NCBI GenBank assembly: GCA_030280995.1
Contig: JASXTE010000002.1
Span: forward strand, 34,471,683-34,535,682
Length of the DNA stretch: 64,000 nucleotides
DNA from: Hemileia vastatrix
Lineage: Eukaryota; Basidiomycota; Pucciniomycetes; Pucciniales; Zaghouaniaceae
Reading direction: 5' to 3'
Positions 10,268 to 19,619 of the stretch are shown piece after piece. The stretch's first letter is position 1. Each line of letters opens with the position of its first letter. A program made the translations under genes and the position numbers. The notes below the pieces were generated by a model. It had not been told where the DNA came from. It did not search any database and saw only the letters and a list, made by a program, of their open reading frames with translations.

Positions 10268-11815
10268 ATTCTCAGTCCTTGCCACTACTGAATCCCTCAA
10301 GGAACTTGGTAATTTATAAAGGATTCTTTCCCTCCATAAATCATAGTCCATTTTTGGATCAATTGCTATCAATATTTTTGACAGTTTCATTAAGAAAGCA
10401 ATTGGTTTTTCTGCATAGGAATATTTACACTTCTCATACAGTCTTTGCTGAGCCAATCTAATTGTGGATCCCCCAAACTGGGCAGCAATGAGTGCTTTCC
10501 ATTCTTCCCAAGTATGATTAATCCCATCCAATAATACAGACTCATACCACATTAAAGCAACATTTTCAAATAAAGAAATCAATTTTGAAGTAATTTCCTC
10601 ATCAGGGAGTTTATAAATATTCTTTAGGTTATCAATTCTCTGAATAAAATGTTGCCAATCTGAATTTGTTTCTCCATCAAAGGTTGGGTATCTCTCAATC
10701 TTTGGCCAATGTTTCTGGTTGGAGGAAGGCTCATTTTTGGGACATAATTTCTCCATTTTCAAAATGTCATGTAGTTTTAATAAATGATCAGATAATTCAT
10801 GATGGAAAGAAGAGGAGCCAGCATTACTCAAATTTTCTACTGGGCTGACAGCTCTTTGTTTTCCTTTCATAAATATCTTCTCAGAGTGATTCACCTGGGT
10901 GCCCTGTTGTTTACATGAAGAGGGGCCAGGTACCACTGGTTCTGAAGGTAAGGTCTGGTTTACTTGTAGCTGGAGTAACTCATTCTCCAAGTGGGACACT
11001 TTCAATCTCAGGTCTTTAATCTCAGATATCTTACTATTTAAAGTGGACAAAGAAAACTTATTTCTAGACTCACAAGTAATTAATTTATTTGATAAACCTC
11101 TCACTTCAGATTTTAATGAAACAAGTTCATCATTCAAAGATTCCATATTTTTAAGAAAAGTGTCACTAATCCATGGTTGAAGTTCTGCCACTAAAGCTTT
11201 CAAGTTGGCAGACTTATCTCTCAATGATTGGTTTTCTTGTTTCAACTCAATAGTTGTATTCATTAATTCAATAACTTTGTCTTTTAATTCAAAATGAGCT
11301 GAATCTTGAGCTCTCACAGCTACACTAGTATTCAACTCTAGGTTATTGAATCTATTGACAACATCTTTAATTACTACTGTTAACTCAGGATTATTTAAAT
11401 GATCAAGTTTTACAGGATTTTTCAAGATTCTTGAGGCTAATTTTTCAAGCACTGAATATAACTCAAAACTCACATCATACTCTTTTAAATCAATAACATA
11501 AGGATTAATTTCAGAAACAGAAGTTAGACTAATATTATCATTTAAAGAAACTTGATGTAATATATTCTCAGGATCAAATACTAATTTCACAGGACTCTGT
11601 ACTAATGGTTTTTCAGTCATATCACTGGCATCACCTATATCACACACATTAGTAGGAGTAGAAAAAATAATATGATCATTGCCACTCACCAAGGCCTCTG
11701 GGCTACTTGCTTCCCTTTCTTCTTCTTGTGGTAAGGATGAGGGTGAAGATTGTGCTGTTGCAGAGGTGGTCTTGAAGGACCTGCTTGGCTTTGTTGGTAA
11801 TTTGTTTGGTACCAT
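10232..11815 (-). CDS. gag: Gypsy-1 Gag, main open frame
   Basis: A 527-codon frame. Residues about 185-290 are rich in heptad-like L/K/E/N and probably form a coiled coil. Residues about 375-515 carry the Ty3/gypsy Gag capsid motif, seen as 'YPTFDGE..SDWQHFIQRIDNL', 'WEEWKALIAAQFG' and 'LPSSLRDSVV'. The nucleocapsid zinc knuckle is not in this frame but at the start of Pol, so unspliced Gag would lack it. Gag should assemble the particle in the cytoplasm. The listed start at 11,815 is only the frame limit. Upstream coding at 11,816-12,352 in other frames belongs to the same gene (introns or frame lesions). The stop at 10,234-10,232 lies inside the candidate intron before pol. Confidence 0.88.
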   Translation of the reverse strand: MVPNKLPTKPSRSFKTTSATAQSSPSSLPQEEEREASSPEALVSGNDHIIFSTPTNVCDIGDASDMTEKPLVQSPVKLVFDPENILHQVSLNDNISLTSVSEINPYVIDLKEYDVSFELYSVLEKLASRILKNPVKLDHLNNPELTVVIKDVVNRFNNLELNTSVAVRAQDSAHFELKDKVIELMNTTIELKQENQSLRDKSANLKALVAELQPWISDTFLKNMESLNDELVSLKSEVRGLSNKLITCESRNKFSLSTLNSKISEIKDLRLKVSHLENELLQLQVNQTLPSEPVVPGPSSCKQQGTQVNHSEKIFMKGKQRAVSPVENLSNAGSSSFHHELSDHLLKLHDILKMEKLCPKNEPSSNQKHWPKIERYPTFDGETNSDWQHFIQRIDNLKNIYKLPDEEITSKLISLFENVALMWYESVLLDGINHTWEEWKALIAAQFGGSTIRLAQQRLYEKCKYSYAEKPIAFLMKLSKILIAIDPKMDYDLWRERILYKLPSSLRDSVVARTENVRENSSFNFKM

Positions 11816-11961
11816 TCACACTGCCATCTTGGTACCACCATGTTTTCTGGAGCAGGTGGTGGTGGAGGTGGAGGTGGGGGCAACTGTTGTTTTGGAGGCA
11901 AGGTGCTTTGAGGAGGAGGCTGCTTTACTGGTAGATTTGGCAGGGGCTTTCTGAGTTGTCT
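11686..11961 (-). CDS. gag: Gypsy-1 gag, Pro/Gln-rich linker frame (frame uncertain)
   Basis: This frame has a run of nine prolines near 11,870 and the text 'PENMVVPRWQCEWYQTN'. It continues in frame from the coiled-coil exon after a TAA at about 11,962, and ends at TGA beside a GTGAGT at about 11,690. A 65-nt removal (GTGAGT ... TACTAAT ... GCCAG) would place it in phase with the main gag frame. The competing reading is a Ser/Thr/Lys-rich frame that meets the main gag frame across a single TGA at about 11,818. I cannot decide between the two, since both are low complexity. Confidence 0.45.
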   Translation of the reverse strand, partial: RQLRKPLPNLPVKQPPPQSTLPPKQQLPPPPPPPPPAPENMVVPRWQCEWYQTNYQQSQAGPSRPPLQQHNLHPHPYHKKKKGKQVAQRPW

Positions 11962-12246
11962 TTAAAATGCATCCTGGCACATCTTTTCTACTTTTACCAC
12001 TCTCTCTTGTAATTTGATTACCTTGTTTAACTCCCCCTTAATTGTCTTTAACTGATGAGATAAATTTTGAACTTGTACCTCTAAGCGGAGCTTTTTTATC
12101 TTGAAGCCTTTGGGAAGGTCTTCTTGGGGAAAAAGGGGCTTTGGAGGCTCTGCTGTGGGTGGAGGTCCTACTTGGGGCTCTACTTTCACCTTCTCCTGCT
12201 CTCCTGTCCAATCCAGAAGGTCCACATTCTCCTCCATAAGAATTTC
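11962..12246 (-). CDS. gag: Gypsy-1 gag N-terminal coiled-coil exon
   Basis: The frame reads E-I-L-M-E-E-N-V-D-L-L-D-W and then a charged helix ('KKLRLEVQVQNLSHQLKTIK', 'ELNKVIKLQERVVKVEK') of coiled-coil type. It follows the candidate intron 12,301-12,247 in phase with the MADAG start exon. It ends at TAA (about 11,962), which may be a mutated glutamine codon, because the same frame stays open behind it. Confidence 0.65.
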   Translation of the reverse strand, partial: EILMEENVDLLDWTGEQEKVKVEPQVGPPPTAEPPKPLFPQEDLPKGFKIKKLRLEVQVQNLSHQLKTIKGELNKVIKLQERVVKVEKMCQDAF

Positions 12247-12301
12247 CTATAAAATGCTTATCAGAAAACCCATCATTATCAAGGCTTGATTTGGGACTTA
12301 C
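12247..12301 (-). other. Candidate intron 1 in Gypsy-1 gag
   Basis: 55 nt on the minus strand, from GTAAGT (12,301-12,296) to TTTATAG (ending 12,247), with CTGAT as a possible branch point about 17 nt before the end. Both splice edges fall between codons, and removal joins the MADAG start to the coiled-coil frame without a shift. Confidence 0.6.
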
Positions 12302-12352
12302 TGAACCCTCATCATAATCAATTTCAATGTCAGGACTGCCAGCATCAGCCAT
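12302..12352 (-). CDS. gag: Gypsy-1 gag start exon
   Basis: Seventeen codons from ATG at 12,352, reading MADAGSPDIEIDYDEGS, an acidic start. Without splicing the same frame runs on to 12,038 through Arg/Ser-rich text that does not look like Gag. With splicing it enters the coiled-coil exon. This is the first long-frame ATG after the leader. Confidence 0.6.
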
Positions 12353-13564
12353 GTTAATACTAGAATTTATTGTTTTAAATTGTTAAAAAATATATATATT
12401 TTTAATACTTGTATTTTTTATCAAAGCAATGAAAAACACCTTACTGTTGTAATGTATTGTTCAAGATTAAAAATTATATAACTTTTTTCAAGTCTTAGTG
12501 TCCCTAGTATCTCCTTAAAGTTATCACCAGGTAGCACTATATTACTCTTTATTGAAATCACAGTAATTTATTTTACTATGTAAAGCAAAATAAAATATAA
12601 AACTGCGTCAGTAAGAGCACACTTTTAGTATAAAAGAAGGAGCTATCGTACTTTTTAGTTGATTTCCCCTGAACAGCGCAACCTCAATAGCGCAGATTCT
12701 TAGCTCTATTCCACCGCTACCACTTGGATGAAATAAATAGGTAAGGTTTCCTTATTAAAAAAGTATCTAATACTAATTCTTAATTTCCTAGGACTCACCT
12801 TATACCCAGTTACCACACGAGACAACGCTTTCGGCGAAGGAAGATACTTGCGTGTTTTTTTTTTTTTTTTTTTCTTCGACTATTACCACTTTATACTGTT
12901 TCTACTTTTCTGCAACAGGCTAGCCAAGATAGAGTGTGTATTACCATAATTAGCAACGGCGTGTTTTAGAAGAAAGGAAGGGACTTACGAATAGATGGCT
13001 TATTTCAAAAAACCTCCACTTCGATGTCCAAACCCAGGGATCACTTGTAAGTAATTCCCTCTGCTGGTTACTCCCTACAGGTTTCACTCAGCTGACGACC
13101 TAGTACAGGTGTCAAAAAGAACAATCAGCTACTCCCGAAAAAGGTTTCGCACGATCAGCTCCTACAACCTCAAGGTTTGTAAGGAGACTTGGATACGTGG
13201 TTCAACAGGGTAAGAGAATCCTTTCCCCGTTAAAGCACCCTCCTAACCAAAAAAATAAAATATTAACTCACGTTTCTTTTCTTTTTTTATTCTTTTCTTG
13301 TCTCCTATCCAGGTACAATAGTCAAGAACCTTCGGGGCAGCTCCAACACTTGCAAGTGAGCACCTCCCACGTCACAACGATGACGGTTTTCCAAAGGACC
13401 TAGGCTGGCGACCAAACGACTTCAGGCGACTGTCGGTGTCGAGGATAATAGCTTTATAGTTCAGGATCCTCCGGCGTTGAAGGGATGGAGCGCAAAATCC
13501 ACTGGAATCCACCGGCGATGAAGGAAGAGAACAAGTATCAAAGATTTAGGAAAAGACCTCCAAT
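12353..13564 (-). other. Gypsy-1 untranslated leader
   Basis: About 1.2 kb between the 5' LTR and gag with no long frame. It holds many CpG dinucleotides (for example at 12,676-12,700, 12,828-12,860 and 13,370-13,500), unlike the gag and pol frames. It also holds an 18-19 T run near 12,853-12,872 on the plus strand. It should carry the packaging signal and splice or translation control elements. None can be named. Confidence 0.7.
13549..13562 (-). promoter_or_regulatory. Gypsy-1 primer-binding site candidate
   Basis: On the minus strand, two bases after the 5' LTR end CTGACA, the sequence TGGAGGTCTTTTCC starts with TGG, the complement of a tRNA CCA end. The tRNA species was not identified. 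Confidence 0.5.
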
Positions 13565-14314
13565 TGTCAGGGTGTGGACTAGAGGTATAGTAATATGACG
13601 GTAACCCTGAACAAGATATTAGCTAATATAAGGGTAATATAACTAATCAATAGAGAATTTAGAGCGTAATAGTTATTTGAGAGGTAGTGACTTCTAAAAT
13701 AATGGGGAATTTAAATCAGAAGATTTTATTTTATCTGTTGAAACCCTTACAACACGGTAATTAAATATTTGAACTTAGGCCTTTTAAATTATAACTAATA
13801 AGAGGATGTAAATTTAACACCTTATAAAGTAATAAAGAAGATGGCAACGTTGGCAACTGGATAAATGTGTGTAAAAAGGAATGATATTTCCACCAAATCT
13901 CCCCCCCTTATATAGACCCAAGAAAGACTAGATACATAAAATAATTCCCATCAGGGGCAAGAGAGAAAGAACAAAGATGTGGAAATAAAGAGACCAAAAA
14001 TGACAAGAGAAACAAATATAAAGTTTCCAGAGAAAAAGAAATAAAAATATAGAAAAGAAAAGAACAATACATCTCATGTGATGTATTTTCCCAGGGAAAA
14101 ACCCACGTCAGGTGAGAAAGAAATATATACTAATTTTAATGATTAAAATTTATTCCCACTCCAGGATTTTCCCACTTTGGAGGGTAATTGGGACATTGGT
14201 TCACGCCCTCTTTTGGGCATTGTCACTACTGAACAATCCTCTGTAAGTTACTGATGTCCTTTACTTAGTTTTTACTATCATATTTACTAATACTTTCAAA
14301 TCAGCTGGCTGACA
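13565..14314 (-). repeat. Gypsy-1 5' LTR (right on the plus strand)
   Basis: A 750-bp copy of 5,448-6,198 with about eight differences, mostly transitions (for example CGTGG against TGTGG). A TATA element in sense orientation lies at about 13,908-13,915, so this LTR should drive the element. It is followed by target duplication ATTGT (14,315-14,319). Confidence 0.95.
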
Positions 14315-15023
14315 ATTGTCTTCTGTGTGATTCCATTGACTTCAAGACTCTATTCAAAAGAAATATAATAAGAAGCCAAATCTTTCACATATGAAAATGT
14401 TTAGCTGTACAGCTTATGCTCTTCTAAACAAGGGTCTATGAAAAGGAAAATTTTCAGCTAATTCAATTAAGTGTTGCTTTCTTGGGTACTCTGAAAACAC
14501 CACCTCATATCAACTTTTAAGACTTGATAATAAGAAAATTCTTTATTAAAATAGTGTCATATTTGATGAATCAACATTTCTTTTAAGTAACAAAAGTTTG
14601 GAAAATGTTTCTCTAATTGAATTTTTTACTGAAAATTCTGAACCTTCTAATGAATCATCAAATCTTCCAATGGAAGATTTATCATCAAAAACTGATGATC
14701 AACACAATCATGAAAGTACAGATTCTGTTGGAGCTTTCAATGATGAAGATGTTTCCTCAAAGTCCGCAAGATTTTGGGAGTACAAGCTTACTCCAAACAA
14801 AGCTGAAAGTGATATCAATTCAAATATCAACATAAAAAACATTATAGAGGGTCCAAGAACAAGAAGTTGCCATATACTTAATTCAGAAACACTCATCAAT
14901 GAATATTTATGTTTCACCTCTGCTCTATCTTCTCATTCTGAACGCAACTTGACATCTAACTCAGTCTTTTCTGATCCCCTTACGTATTTTGAAGCAATAA
15001 ATTGTCCCAATTCTGATAATTAA
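14315..15023 (+). pseudogene. Copia-2 integrase C-terminus and linker
   Basis: The copia reading continues after Gypsy-1. Near 14,380-14,500 is the conserved integrase tail ('KMFSCTAYALLNKGL', 'KCCFLGYSENTTSYQLLRLDNKKI'), with stops at 14,428 and 14,518. An open frame at 14,598-15,023 holds the acidic Ser/Asn-rich linker that separates integrase from RT in copia Pol ('RFWEYKLTPNKAESD'). Confidence 0.8.
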
Positions 15024-15050
15024 ATTGATGCAATAAATTAAGAGCTTCGA

Positions 15051-16616
15051 ATGATTGAGGAGCAAAAGGTGGAGGAGGTAGTTGAAAAACCAAATGTCAT
15101 TCCAGTCATTGGCTCAATCTGGGTATTCAAAATTAAATGTGATGTAGATAGAAATGCTAGCAAATATAAGGCAAGATTATGTGCCAGAGGATGCTCTCAA
15201 AAGGCAGGAATCAATTATTTTGAGACTTTTGCTCCAACTGGGAGATTAACTACACTTTGTGTCCTCATGAGTATTGCAAATAGTGAAAATTGGGATTCTG
15301 TTCAGATGGATTTCAAAGGAGTGCTTATTCATGGCAAACCAGATGAGAAAGTTTATAAGAGTTTCCTATTTGGAATGAATAAACCTGCTAATTTTGAAAA
15401 TTCAGTTCTTTTACTCAAGTGTTCTCTCTATGGCCTGAAACAAGCCTCTTGATGCTGGTATAAAGAATTACTTACATTTTTCTACTCAGTCAACTTTTAT
15501 CCTTCTTCAGCTGATCCCTGTCTATTTATTCATGAAAGTGAGACTAATCCCTGTTATGTCCATGTTCATGAGGATGATCTTTCTATACTCAGAAAAGACA
15601 TTTCCTGGTTCAAGGAGGCAATAAGCACTCATTTTGAAATGGAAAACTTGGGGGATGCAAAATTTATTCTTGGGATGCGTGTAATGAGAAATCGAGATAA
15701 TAAAACTTTATTTTTATGTCAAGATCAAGAGATACAAGATGTACTTAACTCATATGAAATGAGTGATTGTAAACCAATTCCTACTCCAATGATGATTAAT
15801 ACTCAACTTGAAAAGGCTACAGATGAAGAAATTCAAGCCTTTAATATGCTGAACATTAATTATTGACAAGCTGTGGGATGTCTAAATTATATTTTTCAGG
15901 GTACCCAGCCTAATATAGCATTTGCTAACAGTCAATTAGCCCAACATTTAAATGCTCCAGGCATTAGGCACTGGATTTCTTTCAAAAGAGTCTTACAATA
16001 TCTAAAAGGCACAATTAATGTCTCATTAAGTTTTAGAAGTTTTAATGATTTCTACAACAATGGAGACTTCAGTAACTCTTTACCAGATGGTTACGCCAAT
16101 GCTGATTGGGTTGGTTGTTGAGAGACTCCCAGTTATGTATTTACCATTAATGGAACAGCTATTAGTTGGCATTGCAAAAAGCAACCCACTGTAGCTCTGA
16201 GCACATCCAAAGCTGAGAGCAAAGCTACCGTTGCTGCTAGTCAAGAAACAATTTGGATGCAAAATCTTCTCATTGATTTAGGATATAATTGTAAAACTTC
16301 ATCAACGCTCTACTCTGATAATCAAGGTAGCATTGCGCTTTGCAAAAACCCAATTTTTCATGCAAGAACCAAGCACATTGAGATTCAATTCCATTGGATT
16401 AGAGAGAAAATACTAAACGGCAAAATTGATCTTCGTTACATACCTACTACTGATATGGTAGCAGATATATTTACAAAATCTTTGAGTAAAGAAAAGTTTC
16501 TAAAGTTCAAAAAAAAATTGGCTTGTTGGATACAATTGATAGCAAGGGAGGGTGTGAAAATACATAACTCATACTATTATATTGTTAGTTATTTTTGTTA
16601 TTTTAGCACGTCATAG
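15051..16616 (+). pseudogene. Copia-2 reverse transcriptase and RNase H (broken)
   Basis: RT motifs: 'GSIWVFKIK', 'YKARLCARGCSQKAGINYFETFAPTGRL', 'DFKGVLIHG', 'CSLYGLKQAS'. The catalytic YxDD has become H-E-D-D near 15,566-15,580. RNase H: 'YANADWVGC', 'LSTSKAESKATVAASQE', 'LYSDNQGSIALCKNP', 'RTKHIEIQFHWIREK', 'TTDMVADIFTKSL'. It is broken by TGA at 15,450, 15,864 and 16,119, each where an Arg (CGA) or similar codon is expected. The frame runs into the 3' LTR. Not functional. Confidence 0.93.
16541..16552 (+). promoter_or_regulatory. Copia-2 polypurine tract
   Basis: The purine run AGCAAGGGAGGG directly precedes the 3' LTR start TGTGAAAA. Confidence 0.8.
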
Positions 16617-16910
16617 ATGTCATGTTTAGTTTACATTCTACCAATTGCGTGCTTTTTCTGTTTATGTCTCTCGTCATTGTATATTTGCTCTGCTTTACTA
16701 TTCAATTATATCCAATGCATGATAGAGCAAACCTTTTTACCTTATATAGACTTGATGTACCACTTTCTTTCCTCATCTCTGTTCTTTTCGCTCATCAGTT
16801 ATTTATTTACCTTTATAGGTACATTCAGCAGAGATCATCGTGTTTGAGAGATTAGAGCGTTTACTAATAAAACGCTTATTATATTTTATAAAGGGGTTTG
16901 AATTCTTTCA
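16553..16910 (+). repeat. Copia-2 3' LTR
   Basis: A 358-bp copy of 3,097-3,454 with scattered differences, several of them CG against CA or TG. Target duplication GAATG follows at 16,911-16,915. Confidence 0.93.
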
Positions 16911-16914
16911 GAAT

Positions 16915-16932
16915 GCACCTGCTAGCAGGTGC
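16915..16932. repeat. 18-bp perfect palindrome beside the Copia-2 insertion
   Basis: GCACCTGCTAGCAGGTGC equals its own reverse complement. Its first base is the last base of the GAATG target duplication, so Copia-2 inserted exactly at its edge. Confidence 0.9.
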
Positions 16933-17699
16933 CGAGTTTTTTTTGTGGAGGTAGTAACAAGGAGAGTAAAAATTTCATTTAAGAATGTATCTAAAAACTA
17001 ACCGTTCTATAGGAAACAAATCAAGTCTCAAACTTCAGTTTATTGAAGACCATTCATGTGTTCTAAAGAATTCAAAGAAACTTCTTTCTCAAATCATTTA
17101 ATCTGGCTGGAATAATTTTGAATGGATGAGGACAAGTCCTGATGTCGGCTTCGTGAACATACAACAGAGTTCTATGGATTTCAATTTACAATCAGCTTTT
17201 AATAGAAGAGGAATACAAAATTATACCGATTCATTATCTTCTGCACTGCATTTGTTCATTTTAACTTGCTCAAGTAACCATGTAACTAATATGATCTAGC
17301 TATCAGAAATCTTCTAACCAAAATGTACTTATTCCCTCCAAACAGATTCCAGAACATACAAATAATTAGTACAGATAGTGGTAGAACATCTTCATCTTCA
17401 TAATCTTTTCGTGATTTGTGTGGCTGCTAAGTCTCTAGTCGGGATTTTAATAAACAATTCTTTTCATGTCTTCTAAGAAACCCGGCGTAGATATATGGTT
17501 GGCGGCAATATTTACACAAATATTTTGTTGATTCTGGAAAATTTCAACCAAGAGTCAAAAAAATACAACTGATTACAGATAAAAATATCAAGTACCTTGT
17601 CGGGGTTGTGACCATGAACTGTTTTCAGCTAGAATAGTTGAGCGAATACTCTTGCATCTTCGGGCTAAAAAAATAATGTTTTTTAAAACTGATACATGA
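16933..17699. other. Non-coding host-like sequence
   Basis: No long frame and no match to the window's repeats is seen. CpG is clearly more frequent than in the flanking retroelements. It may include the 3' untranslated part of the minus-strand gene at 17,700-18,789. Confidence 0.5.
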
Positions 17700-18789
17700 T
17701 TATATAAAGCTATATGGAGGCTGACCCCCGGACCTATTAGAGCTAAAAACACATCAGCCTAATGTTGTAATGATTGGCCATCAAAAATACTCACTTTAAA
17801 AATATATCACTCTGGCATTTTCTTGGATTGTAACTATGTGCTGAGAGAATTATTTGGAATTGGGACTGTTCATCATTTTTTGTTTCAAATATGCCATATT
17901 GGGGCTGATACTTACCTTTTTTTTGATAGGCCAAATTGAGTGGTGTACGAGTGTCCGTCTGCAGTTCAGCGAGCCCTCCTTTTCCCTCCTTCCTGCCAGA
18001 AGAGTTTTTAGCTTTGAAAGGTAGATATGTGGCCTTTGTCTAAAGAATATGAAAGAACGATGAAAATTAGCTACACAACACAAGTCTCAATGGTAATCAA
18101 GGCAGTTAGGATTAAAACAAGTTTACCTTTGTAAAATAATCGCTTTTTCTTACAAAAGGTCGAGTGATACAGTTTGTACTTATAAAGGGAATAACATTTC
18201 CGTCACTTGACTCTACATTGTTTGAATTGAAAGAAATGGGATCGAGACTGCCATCTCGACTTCGATCTGATAGTTGAATGGGAGGCAATTTAATTAAAGG
18301 AAATGAGAATTTTGTTAACGTGGATTCGCTAAATATCTCATGAGCTGGAATCAAGATGGTATGCCAGTGAGGGGATTGATCATTTGCATGAAGAACAAAA
18401 CTGGTTTTTGATTCTGCAATTGGAATCCGAGAAAATTTGGGAAGAAATGACTCGTCATCTGGCACACTTTGTTGTGGAAAATGAACATATTTAAATAGTG
18501 GAAGATTTTGAGAGCAAGGCGAGCTTCTCGGAAGACCGTATGGTGGTGGCGAAGGAAAATTCACGGCAGGTAAATTCAAAATCATTTCTGAAAAACATAA
18601 ATCGCCATCAACTATCCGATGATAAAAGACTGTGACGTTCTCACTAGTCGAAAAAGAAATATCGTGATGTTTTTTAAAATAGACAAACATTACCGTCCAT
18701 GCAATCAAAATGATAATGACGTTGGAAACTGGAAGCCGTGCAGAAATAACAGATCCTCTTTTGAAGGATGTGAAATGTATCTGGATAGT
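17700..18789 (-). CDS. Probable spliced host gene for a single-pass membrane protein (function unknown)
   Basis: The first visible exon is open from 18,789 to 18,127 (221 codons). Near its start is a hydrophobic stretch 'NVIIILIAWTVMFVYF' followed by KKHH, which looks like a signal anchor. A Pro/Ser-rich region and 'HANDQSPHWHTILIPAHEIF' follow. Proposed exons are 18,127 (end), 18,039-17,916, 17,840-17,795 and 17,742-17,700. The introns are GTAAAC..TTTAG (87 nt), GTAAGT..CTCAG (75 nt) and GTGAGT..TTTAG (51 nt), and all keep phase. Exon 2 reads 'GLAELQTDTRTPLNLAYQKK'. No ATG opens the first exon before the hydrophobic segment, so a further 5' exon is likely. The last exon is the least certain. 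I do not recognise the family. It is the best candidate for a real host gene here. Confidence 0.5.
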
Positions 18790-19344
18790 TCAAAGATTTG
18801 TAAATAATTCTTGAGTTTTGTGATGAAAGCAATGCTTTTCGAAAATGGGGGAGAATAAGAAAATGCCCTTTTAAAAACCAATAAAGTGTGGAAGAGCTAA
18901 TCCCAGTCAGATGAAGGGCTCACAATTTCAAAAAGAGAACGACAAGTGAGAGTGAGATAATAAAAGTAATAAGACTCAGATAGCTCATGCATATATTTTC
19001 GAATTCTAGCTAACCCGATAATCGTATTTTTCCATCCAGATCATGAATCAACCAGACATCTACTATTCTTGAAAAGATACCTAATTTGCTAAAATTTTAA
19101 ACTTGTATCCTTTGATAATTCTTAAAAATGACTATGCCTTAATTAAAGCAATATCTTAGCAGGAGGCTGAATGAAAAAAAGAGCAATAACATTGTCTTGA
19201 AATCCTCATATTTTTAGAAAATATATTTATAGAAAAATTGACGTATGTATCTAAACATAAACTGGTGTAAATATGTTTTTTTTTTAAAAAAAATGTCATG
19301 TATTCCCACGTGTTGGATATTTATTCAAACTTCTAAATCAGCAT
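18790..19344. other. Non-coding, possibly upstream region of the minus-strand gene
   Basis: No frame of note is seen, apart from a T-run followed by an A-run near 19,277-19,291. It may hold the promoter and first exon of the gene at 17,700-18,789, but neither could be placed. Confidence 0.4.
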
Positions 19345-19536
19345 TCAAGTTATAAAGCTTTCTTTCACCTTTTTGGATTTTGACACAGTTGCTACGCCTT
19401 TACTTGAAACTATGATTTCGAACCAACTATCAACACTCTTTTTTCTCTTCATCAAAAGTACCTTGGGACACTTAATTATTATGTTCTTTGGCTTGCCTCC
19501 TCTTGCATTTAAAAGAAATGTTTTCACTCCATTCAA
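19345..19536 (-). CDS. Small Lys-rich frame, possible exon
   Basis: A 63-codon frame opening with TTG after a TGA, reading a basic protein with 'KCPKVLLMKRKKSVDSWFEIIVSSKGVATVSKSKK'. It has no ATG start and an open plus-strand frame overlaps it. It could be an exon of a spliced gene in the CpG-normal island. Otherwise it is chance. Confidence 0.2.
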   Translation of the reverse strand: MNGVKTFLLNARGGKPKNIIIKCPKVLLMKRKKSVDSWFEIIVSSKGVATVSKSKKVKESFIT

Positions 19537-19619
19537 TCAAGTAGAATGGCGCATGCCGAGGAACCACACTTTTATACGATATATTTCTTTCGCTTGTTTG
19601 CTCACATACGAGTAGCTAA

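Larger units (their letters stand above)
5448..14314 (-). mobile_element. Gypsy-1, chromodomain Ty3/gypsy retrotransposon nested in Copia-2
   Basis: This is an 8,867-bp element on the minus strand. Its LTRs of 751 and 750 bp differ at about eight positions (near 99% identity by eye), start TGTCAG and end CTGACA, and are flanked by ATTGT duplications. It has a polypurine tract, a possible primer-binding site, gag, and a pol with PR-RT-RNase H-integrase-chromodomain order, so it is a chromovirus. Long open frames and near-identical LTRs make it the youngest element in the window. It may still be mobile if its frame breaks are introns (see findings). Confidence 0.96.
3097..16910 (+). mobile_element. 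Copia-2, Ty1/copia LTR retrotransposon interrupted by Gypsy-1
   Basis: The element has two 358-bp LTRs (3,097-3,454 and 16,553-16,910), both starting TGTGAAAATACATAAC and ending TTCTTTCA. They are flanked by the 5-bp target duplication GAATG (3,092-3,096 and 16,911-16,915). Without the nested Gypsy-1 (5,448-14,314 plus one copy of its 5-bp duplication) it is about 4.94 kb, a normal copia length. Domain order is Gag, protease, integrase, RT, RNase H, the Ty1/copia order. It is dead: gag, protease, integrase and RT all contain stops or frameshifts. Confidence 0.95.

Noticed and set aside
18980..19030. tRNA-like B-box text (TTCGAATTCTAG) in the host-like island
   Set aside because: No A box or cloverleaf could be built around it. 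The same holds for GGTTCGA at about 21,022 and for GGTTCGAACC at about 58,716, which lies in gag coding.
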